The notes: generated by a model from the letters alone, not told the origin. 5,476 nt of DNA from an uncultured Oxalobacter sp. (GCA_937916185.1 CALGGD010000033.1:1-5476); one strand, 5' to 3'. Counted from the stretch's first letter, positions 1 to 5,476 are shown. A program made the numbers and translations.

Positions 1-1209
1 AAGCCACGCTATCCAGATAAACAGGGCAATCAGGGTCAATGCCATGATGGAGAACCAGTCAATGGCGTTGATGGCGCCACGCTTCATTGTCGGCAGTCCC
101 AGGGCGGCGAGGACGGACAGAGGGGGAATGAAGGTCAGCAGGCCGGTATCATCCAAAGGACTGCAGAATGCGAGGATTGTAAAAGCAATGGTCAGGAGCA
201 ACGGCATGATGATGTGGGCCGATGTTTTCCATTGGCTCCGCCATGCATAGATTGCCCAGCAGGCAAAAGGCCATGCAGGCCAGAAGAACCAGATGCCTTT
301 CTTGAAGAAGTATGAAATGGATTGGACGGTTGGCACGGTGAACTGTTCTGCATTCCATTCAAGCCAGTCCCCAAAAGGCGAACCGCCATAAGGCTGGACA
401 ATGCCCAATACCGCCCACCAGACAACCACGATGAAAGTCGAGATGACAACAGCGATGGCAAGGTTCCGGAAATGGCGGCGGCGTGGTGGATGGATAAAGA
501 AGATGCCGGCAATCAGGCAGCAGTAAAGGCCGATTGGAACCACGAAACCGTTTGTCAGCACCAAGAGACCGGATGCAACGCCCAGCATACAGGCATTCTT
601 GACAGAAGGCAGGTTGATATACCGTGTACACCGGTACATCACATAGGCAATCAGGGCGACAAAGAGTGCTTCAACACTGGTCTGGTGGCTGTGGGTCAGC
701 AGGCCAAGGGAACCCAGATAGATCAACAGTGCACAGTCGGCAAGCATCCTGCCATAAGCCGCTGCATCAGGCTGTCCGCCAAAAGCCAACCGCATTGGCT
801 GGGCGTCAGCACGCTGTCCCAGCAGATTGGCGGTTTTCCAGATGGAGACTGCGCCGAGCAGGAAGAAGAGGATGGTCGCAATCCTGGTTGCCATTGGGGC
901 GCCAAGCAGCCAGCCAAAAAGTTTGATGCAGATGGCTCCAATCCAGAAAGTAAGGGGGCCGGCATTGGGAATAGGCAAACCAGATACATTCGGCCAGAAC
1001 CAGTCATTGGCAGTTCCTTCCGCCATGGTCCACATGACACCGAAACCGATGGCATCGGCATTCTTCCAAGGATCGCGACCAATCAGACCAGGGAGAATAT
1101 AGAGCAGGGACAACAACAGAATACCCCAGCGAGGCAGGGACATGGCTGCAGCTGCAGACAGGCGTACCGGCTTTTTTGCAGGGAGAATGCTGTTTGGTGT
1201 CTCGATCAT
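1..1209 (-). CDS. GT39/ArnT-like membrane glycosyltransferase, partial (C-terminus beyond left edge)
   Basis: The minus strand is open from the ATG at 1209 to the window edge, giving 403 residues with no stop. The protein is polytopic: a short basic N-terminus (residues 1-27), a first membrane segment at about 28-43, then a loop with the motif RDPWKNAD (45-52), followed by many hydrophobic Trp/Phe/Leu-rich segments. An Asp-containing first loop right after helix 1 is the hallmark of the GT-C fold PMT/ArnT family (GT39), which transfers a sugar from a polyprenyl-phosphate carrier on the periplasmic face of the inner membrane; D46 and D52 are the candidate catalytic acids. Family members usually exceed 500 residues, so roughly a quarter or more is missing here. 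The acceptor (lipid A, another glycan or protein) cannot be told from the sequence. An in-frame stop lies at 1240-1242 and no other start codon precedes ATG 1209; ATG 1143 is an alternative, and neither has a clear Shine-Dalgarno. The gene follows rpmE2 on the same strand but is separated from it by a strong terminator. Confidence 0.85.
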   Translation of the reverse strand, partial: MIETPNSILPAKKPVRLSAAAAMSLPRWGILLLSLLYILPGLIGRDPWKNADAIGFGVMWTMAEGTANDWFWPNVSGLPIPNAGPLTFWIGAICIKLFGWLLGAPMATRIATILFFLLGAVSIWKTANLLGQRADAQPMRLAFGGQPDAAAYGRMLADCALLIYLGSLGLLTHSHQTSVEALFVALIAYVMYRCTRYINLPSVKNACMLGVASGLLVLTNGFVVPIGLYCCLIAGIFFIHPPRRRHFRNLAIAVVISTFIVVVWWAVLGIVQPYGGSPFGDWLEWNAEQFTVPTVQSISYFFKKGIWFFWPAWPFACWAIYAWRSQWKTSAHIIMPLLLTIAFTILAFCSPLDDTGLLTFIPPLSVLAALGLPTMKRGAINAIDWFSIMALTLIALFIWIAWL

Positions 1210-1212
1210 TGG

Positions 1213-1255
1213 GAAAACGGGATCAGCGATAACGACAGTTTAATCTGAAAACGGG
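1213..1255. repeat. 9-base direct repeat GAAAACGGG flanking the putative glycosyltransferase promoter
   Basis: GAAAACGGG occurs at 1213-1221 and again at 1247-1255, 34 bases apart start to start (on the minus strand, CCCGTTTTC). One copy lies in the spacer of the putative promoter and the other just upstream of the glycosyltransferase start codon. The repeat itself is plainly visible; any role as a regulator site is inference. Confidence 0.4.
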
Positions 1256-1264
1256 TGGTTTGAA
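1237..1264 (-). promoter_or_regulatory. weak putative promoter for the glycosyltransferase gene
   Basis: On the minus strand TTCAAA (1259-1264) and TAAACT (1237-1242) are separated by 16 bases; each matches four of six sigma-70 consensus bases. It would give a short leader of about 25-30 bases before ATG 1209. The -35 box overlaps the T-tract of the rpmE2 terminator. A promoter is expected somewhere here because the terminator should cut off transcription from rpmE2, but the match is poor and this is a tentative call. Confidence 0.25.
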
Positions 1265-1292
1265 AAAAAAAAGCAGCCGAAGCTGCTTTTTT
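1263..1292 (-). terminator. intrinsic terminator of rpmE2 with cUUCGg tetraloop
   Basis: Read on the minus strand, the perfect stem GCAGC/GCTGC (1282-1286 with 1273-1277) encloses the loop TTCG (1278-1281), giving the extra-stable C(UUCG)G tetraloop. It is followed by ten Ts (1272-1263) and preceded by six As (1292-1287), which can extend the stem by A-U pairs. It begins 14 bases past the rpmE2 stop codon. Because the plus strand also reads stem plus six Ts, it could work in both directions, but no plus-strand gene ends here. Confidence 0.93.
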
Positions 1293-1305
1293 ATAGAAGA
1301 AAATA

Positions 1306-1569
1306 TCAGCTCCCGGAAATCTTGGAACCAACTTTGCCGAATTTCTGGCGGAATTTTTCAACACGGCCAGCCGTATCGACAATCTTGTATTTACCGGTAT
1401 AGAAAGGATGGGATTCAGCTGAAACTTCAACTTTTACCAGAGGATATTCTTTTCCTTCAAATTCAATGGTTTCACGGGTTGGGATTGTGGAACGGGTGAT
1501 GAATTTGAAATCACATGAAACGTCGTGGAAAACGACTTCACGGTATTCTGGATGGATGCCTTCTTTCAT
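1306..1569 (-). CDS. rpmE2: 50S ribosomal protein L31, type B
   Basis: The 87-residue product is a component of the large ribosomal subunit, bound near the central protuberance and bridging to the small subunit. It starts [21 protein letters not shown] and carries the conserved SHPFYTGK stretch (53-60) and the [10 protein letters not shown] segment (69-78). The length equals that of E. coli YkgM, the type B paralogue. The paired CxxC zinc ligands of type A L31 are absent; only one cysteine (C19) is present, so this is the zinc-independent 'C-minus' form. In species with both types, the C-minus copy is often induced by zinc shortage through Zur, but I see no Zur-like box upstream, and whether a type A copy exists cannot be seen here. 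The start is supported by AGAGG four bases before ATG 1569. It has its own promoter (1713-1741) and a strong terminator (1263-1292), so it is probably a monocistronic unit. Confidence 0.96.
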   Translation of the reverse strand: MKEGIHPEYREVVFHDVSCDFKFITRSTIPTRETIEFEGKEYPLVKVEVSAESHPFYTGKYKIVDTAGRVEKFRQKFGKVGSKISGS

Positions 1570-1674
1570 TATTGCCTCTAATCGTTTGGGTAGCCAGTCA
1601 GCACTTCAACGGTTTTCTCCTGCCTCGCAACCTGATTGCCGACAACTTGCCTGGTTAAGTCAAATTTTCAGATA

Positions 1675-1703
1675 AAAAGTCTATCAAGTGATAGATAACT
1701 TTT
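1675..1703. repeat. AT-rich interrupted palindrome in the rpmE2 leader (possible operator or RNA hairpin)
   Basis: The core CTATCA-AG-TGATAG (1681-1694) is a perfect 6-base inverted repeat. Outer arms AAAAGT (1675-1680) and ACTTTT (1698-1703) also pair, with a three-base bulge (1695-1697). It sits just downstream of the rpmE2 -10 box, about where transcription should start, so it could be a repressor operator or, in RNA, a hairpin at the 5' end of the leader of about 135 bases. On the minus strand the hairpin runs into a short T-run, so it could also be a weak terminator for the exported-protein gene upstream. It does not resemble the Zur boxes I know. Confidence 0.5.
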
Positions 1704-1712
1704 AAACATATA

Positions 1713-1741
1713 ATTCTCGCATGTTTCCAGCTGTCGGTCAA
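1713..1741 (-). promoter_or_regulatory. sigma-70 promoter of rpmE2
   Basis: On the minus strand TTGACC (1736-1741, five of six consensus bases) and GAGAAT (1713-1718, four of six) are separated by exactly 17 bases. Predicted transcription starts near 1706, giving a leader of about 135 bases before ATG 1569. It begins only about 20 bases after the stop codon of the upstream exported-protein gene, so rpmE2 need not depend on read-through from it. Confidence 0.6.
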
Positions 1742-1762
1742 GATATCAAAAGCAATTGACAA

Positions 1763-2047
1763 TCATCGGTAGAAATCCATCCTGCCTGCTTCCCTGATTT
1801 GGTTTCTCAGGCGGTGCCTTTCATCGGCAGACATCCGTTTTGACCGGTAACTGTGGCCACGTTCCTGGTCGTTGAGACCGGTTCTTACCATTGGGGGCTG
1901 CTGTTGCCCATATGGCTGGGGTCTGCGGCCTTCCATGTAATGACGGCCATGCCCATCACGCGGTCTGCGTGGTGTCATGGGATCCGCAGAAGCAATACCT
2001 GTCACGAAGGTGGCAGAAACGAGGATCAGTTTAAGGAAAAATCTCAT
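1763..2047 (-). CDS. small exported arginine-rich protein of unknown function
   Basis: The product has 94 residues. Residues 1-21 (MRFFLKLILVSATFVTGIASA) form a classic Sec signal peptide with a basic start, hydrophobic core and an A-S-A cleavage site before DP, so the mature protein of about 73 residues should be periplasmic or secreted. The mature part has 16 arginines, is low in hydrophobic residues and contains a Pro/Gln/Gly-rich middle (PQPYGQQQPPM, about 47-57). It ends with a segment of helix-forming character, MSADERHRLRNQIREAGR (about 73-90). That C-terminal pattern recalls short uncharacterised betaproteobacterial exported proteins, but I do not recognise a named family. I chose ATG 2047 rather than the longer open frame reaching 2173, because it has AGGA four bases upstream and puts the signal peptide at the N-terminus. 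It is divergent from ompR and shares its upstream region, which suggests but does not prove regulation by OmpR and an envelope-related role. Confidence 0.8.
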   Translation of the reverse strand: MRFFLKLILVSATFVTGIASADPMTPRRPRDGHGRHYMEGRRPQPYGQQQPPMVRTGLNDQERGHSYRSKRMSADERHRLRNQIREAGRMDFYR

Positions 2048-2051
2048 ATAT

Positions 2052-2055
2052 TCCT
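2052..2055 (-). promoter_or_regulatory. Shine-Dalgarno deciding the start of the exported-protein gene
   Basis: On the minus strand CAGGAATAT directly precedes ATG 2047, placing AGGA four bases from the start codon. This site, together with the signal peptide that begins at that ATG, rules against the upstream in-frame ATG at 2173. Confidence 0.7.
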
Positions 2056-2110
2056 GACAAAGACATATAGAGTGTTGCGAAATTACAGGGTAATCCGCAT
2101 TCATGTGCCT

Positions 2111-2116
2111 AATATA
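2111..2116 (-). promoter_or_regulatory. candidate -10 box for the exported-protein gene
   Basis: On the minus strand TATATT (five of six consensus bases) lies about 64 bases upstream of ATG 2047. No good -35 box is found 16-18 bases further up; instead that position falls in the first GTAA decamer. A good -10 without a -35 fits an activator-dependent promoter, but this is inference. Confidence 0.3.
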
Positions 2117-2119
2117 ACG

Positions 2120-2163
2120 ATAAAGTTCTCCAATTACCGTAAAAGTTTGTAACTTTATGTAAT
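2120..2163. promoter_or_regulatory. candidate OmpR-family operator in the divergent region
   Basis: Three consecutive 10-base units at 2134-2143, 2144-2153 and 2154-2163 each carry GTAA at the same place (2139, 2149, 2159), i.e. one core per DNA helical turn. Overlapping them is a palindrome AAAGTT-TGT-AACTTT (2142-2156), and a further AAAGTT lies exactly 20 bases upstream (2122-2127). OmpR-type winged-helix regulators are known to bind head-to-tail on adjacent 10-base half-sites, so autoregulation of ompR-envZ and/or control of the divergent exported-protein gene is plausible. The array ends about 72 bases before the ompR start codon. Confidence 0.45.
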
Positions 2164-2234
2164 CATGCTTCAAGGTGTGGAACAGGTTGGTCTAGCTTGC
2201 CTGATATTGTCTTCTTTTTGATTTTGGTGAAAAA

Positions 2235-2987
2235 ATGAGCCCTGCAGAAGCCCAGAAAAAAAACGAACGCCAGCCCAAGGTGCTTGTTGTCGATGATGAC
2301 GCACGGTTGCGCGATCTCCTGCGCCGTTACCTGTCTGAAAATGGTTATACAGTCACCGTTGCGGAGGATGCCAAGGCCATGAACCGTATCTGGATGCGGG
2401 AACGGTTTGACATGCTGGTATTGGATCTGATGTTGCCTGGTGAGGATGGGCTGTCCATCTGCCGTCGGCTGCGGGGAGGTGGGGATCAGACACCGATCAT
2501 CATGCTGACGGCAAAGGGTGAAGACACTGACAGGATTGTCGGCCTTGAAATGGGGGCGGATGACTACCTGCCCAAACCGTTCAATCCCCGGGAACTTTTG
2601 GCGCGTATCGGGGCAGTGCTCAGGCGGAAACGGCCGGATGAAAACCCTGGAGCTCCTTCAGAGGAAAGGCAGCTGTTCCGTTTCGGCGAGTTTGAACTGG
2701 ACCTCGGTAGCCGGACATTGAAGAAAAACGGCGAGAAAATCGCATTGACCACCGGTGAGTTCGCCGTTCTTAAGGCGTTTGCGCGCAATGCCCGCCAGTC
2801 CCTGTCACGTGACAAACTGATGGCATTGGCAAAAGGCAGGGAATACGAAGTGTTTGACCGGAGCCTTGATGTCCAGATTTCAAGGCTGCGCAAGCTGATT
2901 GAGCCTGATCCCTCCCATCCACAGTACATCCAGACCGTCTGGGGGGTTGGGTACGTCTTTATTCCTGACAGCGTTTCCAGCGATTGA
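2235..2987 (+). CDS. ompR: OmpR-type DNA-binding response regulator
   Basis: The 250-residue cytoplasmic transcription factor is phosphorylated by EnvZ, encoded next to it, and then binds promoter DNA. The receiver domain spans about residues 15-130: acidic pocket D20-D21-D22, phospho-acceptor D64 within LVLDLMLPGEDGLSICRRLR, switch residues T92 and Y111, and the invariant K114 in LPKPFNPREL. The stretch around D64 is nearly the same as in E. coli OmpR, which supports this name rather than a generic relative. The winged-helix effector domain (about 148-246) includes the ALTTGEFAVLKAF helix, the RSLDVQISRLRKLIEPDP recognition helix region and the terminal GVGYVFIPD wing. It is about ten residues longer than E. 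coli OmpR, mostly at the N-terminus. GGTGA four bases before ATG 2235 supports the start. The stop is followed after nine bases by envZ, so the two are an operon. GTAA decamers upstream hint at autoregulation. No clear promoter was identified. Confidence 0.95.
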   Translation: MSPAEAQKKNERQPKVLVVDDDARLRDLLRRYLSENGYTVTVAEDAKAMNRIWMRERFDMLVLDLMLPGEDGLSICRRLRGGGDQTPIIMLTAKGEDTDRIVGLEMGADDYLPKPFNPRELLARIGAVLRRKRPDENPGAPSEERQLFRFGEFELDLGSRTLKKNGEKIALTTGEFAVLKAFARNARQSLSRDKLMALAKGREYEVFDRSLDVQISRLRKLIEPDPSHPQYIQTVWGVGYVFIPDSVSSD

Positions 2988-2996
2988 AAACGGTAG

Positions 2997-4403
2997 ATGG
3001 CAATCGATAAATATCCTGCGGACATGGTACCTATGCCAGTTGGAGCTGTTCCCTGGTGGAAGAGCAGCCTCTTCTGGCGGACATTTGTGCTGGTGGGAGT
3101 CCTGCTTGCCATCAGCATGGGATTCTGGATTGCCAGTTTCCAGTGGTTGGACCGGGACAACCGTGCCAGGACTGTCTCAGAACAGATTGCTTCTGTGGTG
3201 ACAATCACCAGGGCGGCGCTTGTCCATTCAGAACCGTCTTCCCGTCAGGAACTGATTTATGAACTGGTCAGTAAAGAGGGGATCCGTATCTATCCCAAGG
3301 AACCGTCGGATCAGATCGAGCCCTTGGAGAAAGCCAATGACATGGTGCAGGCCGTTGCACCTTATCTCCAGCAGAAGTTGGGAGAAGGCACGGTTGTTTC
3401 CCCGAAAGTCAATGGACGTCTGGGGTTCTGGGTCAGTTTCCGTCTTCAGGAAGATTATGCCGATGATGTTTACTGGCTGCGTCTGGATAACGGCAGGATT
3501 GGCGGTATCTCTGTCTGGCGTTGGCTTGGGTGGAGTGGACTGGTGTTGGTGCTGTCACTCATCGGGGCAGGATTCATTTCCATGTTCCTGAACCAGCCGT
3601 TGGCAAGGCTCTCACAGGCGGCACGTCTGATGGCGGCAGGCAAATCACCAGAAGCGTTGCCTGAGAACGGCATTACAGAAATCCGGGAAGTCAATCAAAG
3701 TTTCAACCAGATGGTTCAAGACCTTGCCCGGGTTGAATCTGACCGGGCGGAAATCCTTGCCGGCATCTCCCATGATTTGAGAACGCCGCTGTCAAGGATG
3801 ATGCTGGAAATCGAGATGCTGGATATTCCGGAAGAGAGCCGGCAGGGGATGCAGTCTGACCTGTCGCAGATGAATGCGATTGTTGGCCAGTTCCTGGACT
3901 ATGCCAGGCTGGATGCTGAGAAAGAAGCTGTCACAAAAGTCGATTTGGGATCATTGCTTCTGGAAGTCCTTGATCCATTCAAGGCAAGACCGGATTTCCA
4001 GGCACAGATACAGATTGAAGAGAATCTGATGGTTATTGCCGGGGAAATCGAACTGCGGCGGATGGTCAACAATATCCTGACCAATGCAGTCCGCTATGGC
4101 AAGACGCCTGGAAAACCGTGGGTCGAGGTAGATGTCAGCTGTGCGGTGTCAGGCGATGAAGTCCTGATGGAAATCGCAGACCATGGTGTCGGGGTCCCTG
4201 AAGAAAGTTTTGAACGGATGCTGCGTCCCTTCACACGGATGGACAATGCCCGGGGACAGGCAAACGGTTCCGGTCTTGGACTGGCGATTGTCGCCAGGAT
4301 TGCCAAGAGCTGCCAAGGCAGGCTCCATCTGAAAAACCGCGAAGGCGGCGGCCTCATTGTCCAGGTTGCTTTTCCCCTTGCGGAAGAAAAAGGGCAAGCC
4401 TGA
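2997..4403 (+). CDS. envZ: EnvZ-type sensor histidine kinase
   Basis: The 468-residue inner-membrane sensor autophosphorylates on histidine and passes the phosphate to OmpR; members of the family also act as phosphatases. Layout: cytoplasmic N-terminus to about 24, membrane helix 1 at about 26-47, periplasmic sensor of about 125 residues, membrane helix 2 at about 176-197, HAMP linker at about 198-248, then the dimerisation domain with the H-box SHDLRTPLSR and phospho-acceptor H259. The ATPase domain shows the N-box NNILTNAVRYG (key N363), the G1 motif DHGVGV from D395, an F-box around RPFTRMDNAR, and the G2 motif GSGLGLAIV from 424. All catalytic motifs are intact, and length and order match E. 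coli EnvZ (450). The start is somewhat uncertain: ATG 2997 has only a weak GGTAG in front, and in-frame ATGs at residues 10 and 13 would remove only part of the cytoplasmic tail. It lies nine bases after ompR, so translation is probably coupled or at least co-transcribed. Confidence 0.95.
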   Translation: MAIDKYPADMVPMPVGAVPWWKSSLFWRTFVLVGVLLAISMGFWIASFQWLDRDNRARTVSEQIASVVTITRAALVHSEPSSRQELIYELVSKEGIRIYPKEPSDQIEPLEKANDMVQAVAPYLQQKLGEGTVVSPKVNGRLGFWVSFRLQEDYADDVYWLRLDNGRIGGISVWRWLGWSGLVLVLSLIGAGFISMFLNQPLARLSQAARLMAAGKSPEALPENGITEIREVNQSFNQMVQDLARVESDRAEILAGISHDLRTPLSRMMLEIEMLDIPEESRQGMQSDLSQMNAIVGQFLDYARLDAEKEAVTKVDLGSLLLEVLDPFKARPDFQAQIQIEENLMVIAGEIELRRMVNNILTNAVRYGKTPGKPWVEVDVSCAVSGDEVLMEIADHGVGVPEESFERMLRPFTRMDNARGQANGSGLGLAIVARIAKSCQGRLHLKNREGGGLIVQVAFPLAEEKGQA

Positions 4404-4418
4404 ATCATCGGTGTCAGG

Positions 4419-4450
4419 GCAGTTATTGGGAAAACAGCGTTTTCCCCTGC
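4419..4450 (+). other. stem-loop just after envZ, without a T-tract
   Basis: GGGAAAA (4428-4434) and TTTTCCC (4440-4446) form a perfect 7-base stem around the loop CAGCG. The flanks GCAG (4419-4422) and CTGC (4447-4450) add four pairs across a five-base bulge on the left side. No run of Ts follows, so it is not a standard intrinsic terminator. It may protect the 3' end of the ompR-envZ mRNA or assist termination at the next hairpin. Confidence 0.5.
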
Positions 4451-4475
4451 GGTTTCTCTGTAAAAACCGGCAAGG

Positions 4476-4481
4476 TATAAT
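4476..4481 (+). promoter_or_regulatory. -10 box of the purL promoter
   Basis: TATAAT is a perfect sigma-70 -10 hexamer, 56 bases ahead of the purL start. The region 17 bases upstream (TTTCTC, 4453-4458) is a poor -35 box. The hexamer is enclosed by CCGGC (4467-4471) and GCCGG (4483-4487), a 5-base inverted repeat that would suit a regulator site. Predicted transcription starts near 4488. Confidence 0.5.
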
Positions 4482-4487
4482 AGCCGG

Positions 4488-4511
4488 ACAGGGTCTCAGC
4501 CCCCTGTTTTT
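4488..4511 (+). terminator. terminator-like hairpin at the start of the purL leader
   Basis: ACAGGG (4488-4493) pairs perfectly with CCCTGT (4502-4507) around an eight-base loop, followed by a T-rich stretch (4507-4511, then further Ts to 4520). As the end of the ompR-envZ transcript it would be a weak to moderate intrinsic terminator. For a transcript from the TATAAT box it would be the very 5' end of the mRNA, too early to be a conventional attenuator. Termination of envZ is the simpler reading. Confidence 0.45.
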
Positions 4512-4537
4512 CTGTTATTTCGATTCGGGATGCCATC

Positions 4538-5476
4538 ATGCTTATTCTGCCGGGTTCCACTGCACTTTCCGCTTTCCGTGCGCAACGTCTCCTCTCCGCC
4601 ATCCAGGCTATTGATCCTGCGGTGATGGAAGTCAATGGCCGTTATCTCCATTTCATCGATGGCGGTGACAATCTTTCAGGAAACGACCTTGACCGTCTGA
4701 AAACGCTGCTGACTTATGGTGAACCCTATACGCAGACGGAGAAAGGGGAGGAATTTATCGTTGTTCCCCGTGCCGGGACGATTTCACCCTGGTCTTCCAA
4801 AGCGACAGACATCCTGCACAGCTGTTCACTCGATGACGTAAAGCGTGTGGAAAGAGGGGTTTCCTACCGGATCAGACGCAGCAAAAAGGCACCGGCGGTA
4901 TCAGATGAAGTCCGTCTCGCCGTGATTGGATTGCTGCATGACAGAATGACCGAGATGGTTCTGTCAAACCGGAAAGATGCGGAAATCCTGTTCCGTGAGC
5001 TGGACGCGAAACCCCTTGAATCCGTTGACATCCAGCAGGGAGGCAGGGCAGCGCTGGTCAAGGCGAATACCGACCTGGGGCTTGCCCTGTCAGAAGATGA
5101 GATCGATTACCTGTATGATGCTTTCCTGAAAGCCGGACGCAGCCCGACAGATGTTGAGTTGATGATGTTCGCCCAGGCAAACAGTGAACACTGCCGCCAT
5201 AAGATATTCAATGCAGACTGGACAATCGATGGTCAGCCACAGGACCGTTCCCTGTTCTCGATGATCCGGAACACCCACGAGAAACATCCTGAAAAGACCA
5301 TTGTCGCCTACAAGGACAATTCCTCCATCATCCAAGGCGGCAGGGTCATGCGGTTTTATCCAGAAACCCAGTCAGGTGACTGCGTTTATCAACCCAATGA
5401 GGAAATGGTGCATATCCTGATGAAGGTCGAGACCCATAACCATCCGACAGCCATTTCCCCGTTCCCCGGCGCTGCC
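4538..5476 (+). CDS. purL: phosphoribosylformylglycinamidine synthase (FGAM synthase), N-terminal part
   Basis: This is the fourth step of purine synthesis in the cytoplasm: FGAR, glutamine and ATP give FGAM, glutamate and ADP. The visible 313 residues run without a stop to the right edge. They begin [14 protein letters not shown], cover the PurS-like N-terminal domain (to about 140) and linker, and reach the first synthetase domain. The signature [18 protein letters not shown] is present, with H218 at the place of the conserved active-site histidine, and the ATP-site motif [16 protein letters not shown] lies at 296-311. A fused PurS-like N-terminus shows this is the large single-chain type of proteobacteria, about 1300 residues in relatives, so roughly three quarters is missing here. 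ATG 4538 is chosen because the frame is closed by a TAG at 4481-4483 and has no other start between; GGGA (4527-4530) sits seven bases upstream. The first residues match the usual PurL start. Confidence 0.96.
   Translation, partial: MLILPGSTALSAFRAQRLLSAIQAIDPAVMEVNGRYLHFIDGGDNLSGNDLDRLKTLLTYGEPYTQTEKGEEFIVVPRAGTISPWSSKATDILHSCSLDDVKRVERGVSYRIRRSKKAPAVSDEVRLAVIGLLHDRMTEMVLSNRKDAEILFRELDAKPLESVDIQQGGRAALVKANTDLGLALSEDEIDYLYDAFLKAGRSPTDVELMMFAQANSEHCRHKIFNADWTIDGQPQDRSLFSMIRNTHEKHPEKTIVAYKDNSSIIQGGRVMRFYPETQSGDCVYQPNEEMVHILMKVETHNHPTAISPFPGAA

Noticed and set aside
322..1248. Long plus-strand open frame (308 codons) opposite the glycosyltransferase
   Set aside because: It is in exact codon register with the minus-strand gene, so its openness is a by-product of that gene's codon usage. 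Its translation is low-complexity, rich in Gln/Gly/His, with no domain features, whereas the minus strand gives a coherent membrane protein.
1853..2152. Plus-strand open frame of 99 codons across the exported-protein gene and intergenic region
   Set aside because: No Shine-Dalgarno or protein features, and it overlaps a well-supported minus-strand gene and its regulatory region.
2048..2173. N-terminal extension of the small exported protein to ATG 2173
   Set aside because: It would bury the signal peptide inside the protein and overlap the putative regulatory decamers; ATG 2047 has its own Shine-Dalgarno.
2564..3208. Minus-strand open frame of 214 codons over ompR/envZ
   Set aside because: It is a shadow of two clearly identified genes with intact motifs; the translation is Ser/Arg-rich without recognisable domains.
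4482..4500. TPP-riboswitch-like GGCTGAGACCCTG on the minus strand
   Set aside because: Only the CUGAGA-type piece is present; the other conserved thi-box parts are missing and no minus-strand gene follows downstream. It is half of the hairpin in the purL leader.
4581..4590. CGCAACGT resembling part of an E. coli PurR box near the purL start
   Set aside because: It lies inside the coding sequence, matches only part of the 16-base palindrome, and PurR of the E. coli type is not expected in betaproteobacteria.
4357..4614. Plus-strand open frame spanning the envZ end and the purL start
   Set aside because: It runs through two confirmed genes in another frame and through the promoter and hairpins between them; no ribosome site or domain signal.

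Overview
The window looks like an ordinary chromosomal stretch of a betaproteobacterium, most likely Burkholderiales. The basis is the close EnvZ/OmpR pair, the large single-chain PurL, the zinc-free type B L31, and a GT39-like membrane glycosyltransferase of the kind common in that group. Base composition is about half G+C by eye, so a moderate-GC member such as an Oxalobacter-like Oxalobacteraceae is possible; that assignment is inference from gene content and composition only. I see no mobile element, CRISPR array, tRNA or rRNA.

Left half, minus strand. Three genes are transcribed leftwards: a small exported arginine-rich protein (1763-2047), rpmE2 for ribosomal protein L31 type B (1306-1569), and a polytopic ArnT/PMT-type glycosyltransferase that runs off the left edge (1-1209, 403 residues visible). 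A strong intrinsic terminator with a cUUCGg loop follows rpmE2. rpmE2 has its own good sigma-70 promoter, followed by an AT-rich palindrome in the leader. The glycosyltransferase therefore probably relies on its own, weaker promoter.

Right half, plus strand. ompR (2235-2987) and envZ (2997-4403) form a two-gene operon for an envelope-stress/osmoregulation type two-component system: EnvZ senses across the inner membrane and phosphorylates OmpR on Asp64. After 134 bases holding several hairpins and a perfect TATAAT box, purL (4538 to the right edge, 313 residues visible) begins; it encodes the purine enzyme FGAM synthase.

The 187-base divergent region between the small exported protein gene and ompR is the most interesting non-coding part. 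It holds three GTAA cores exactly 10 bases apart (2139, 2149, 2159), overlapping an AAAGTT/AACTTT palindrome. That arrangement fits the tandem 10-base half-sites bound by OmpR-family regulators, and suggests (inference) that OmpR controls itself and/or the divergent exported protein. No convincing undescribed system was found. The best leads are this regulatory region, the small Arg-rich exported protein, and the structured purL leader.
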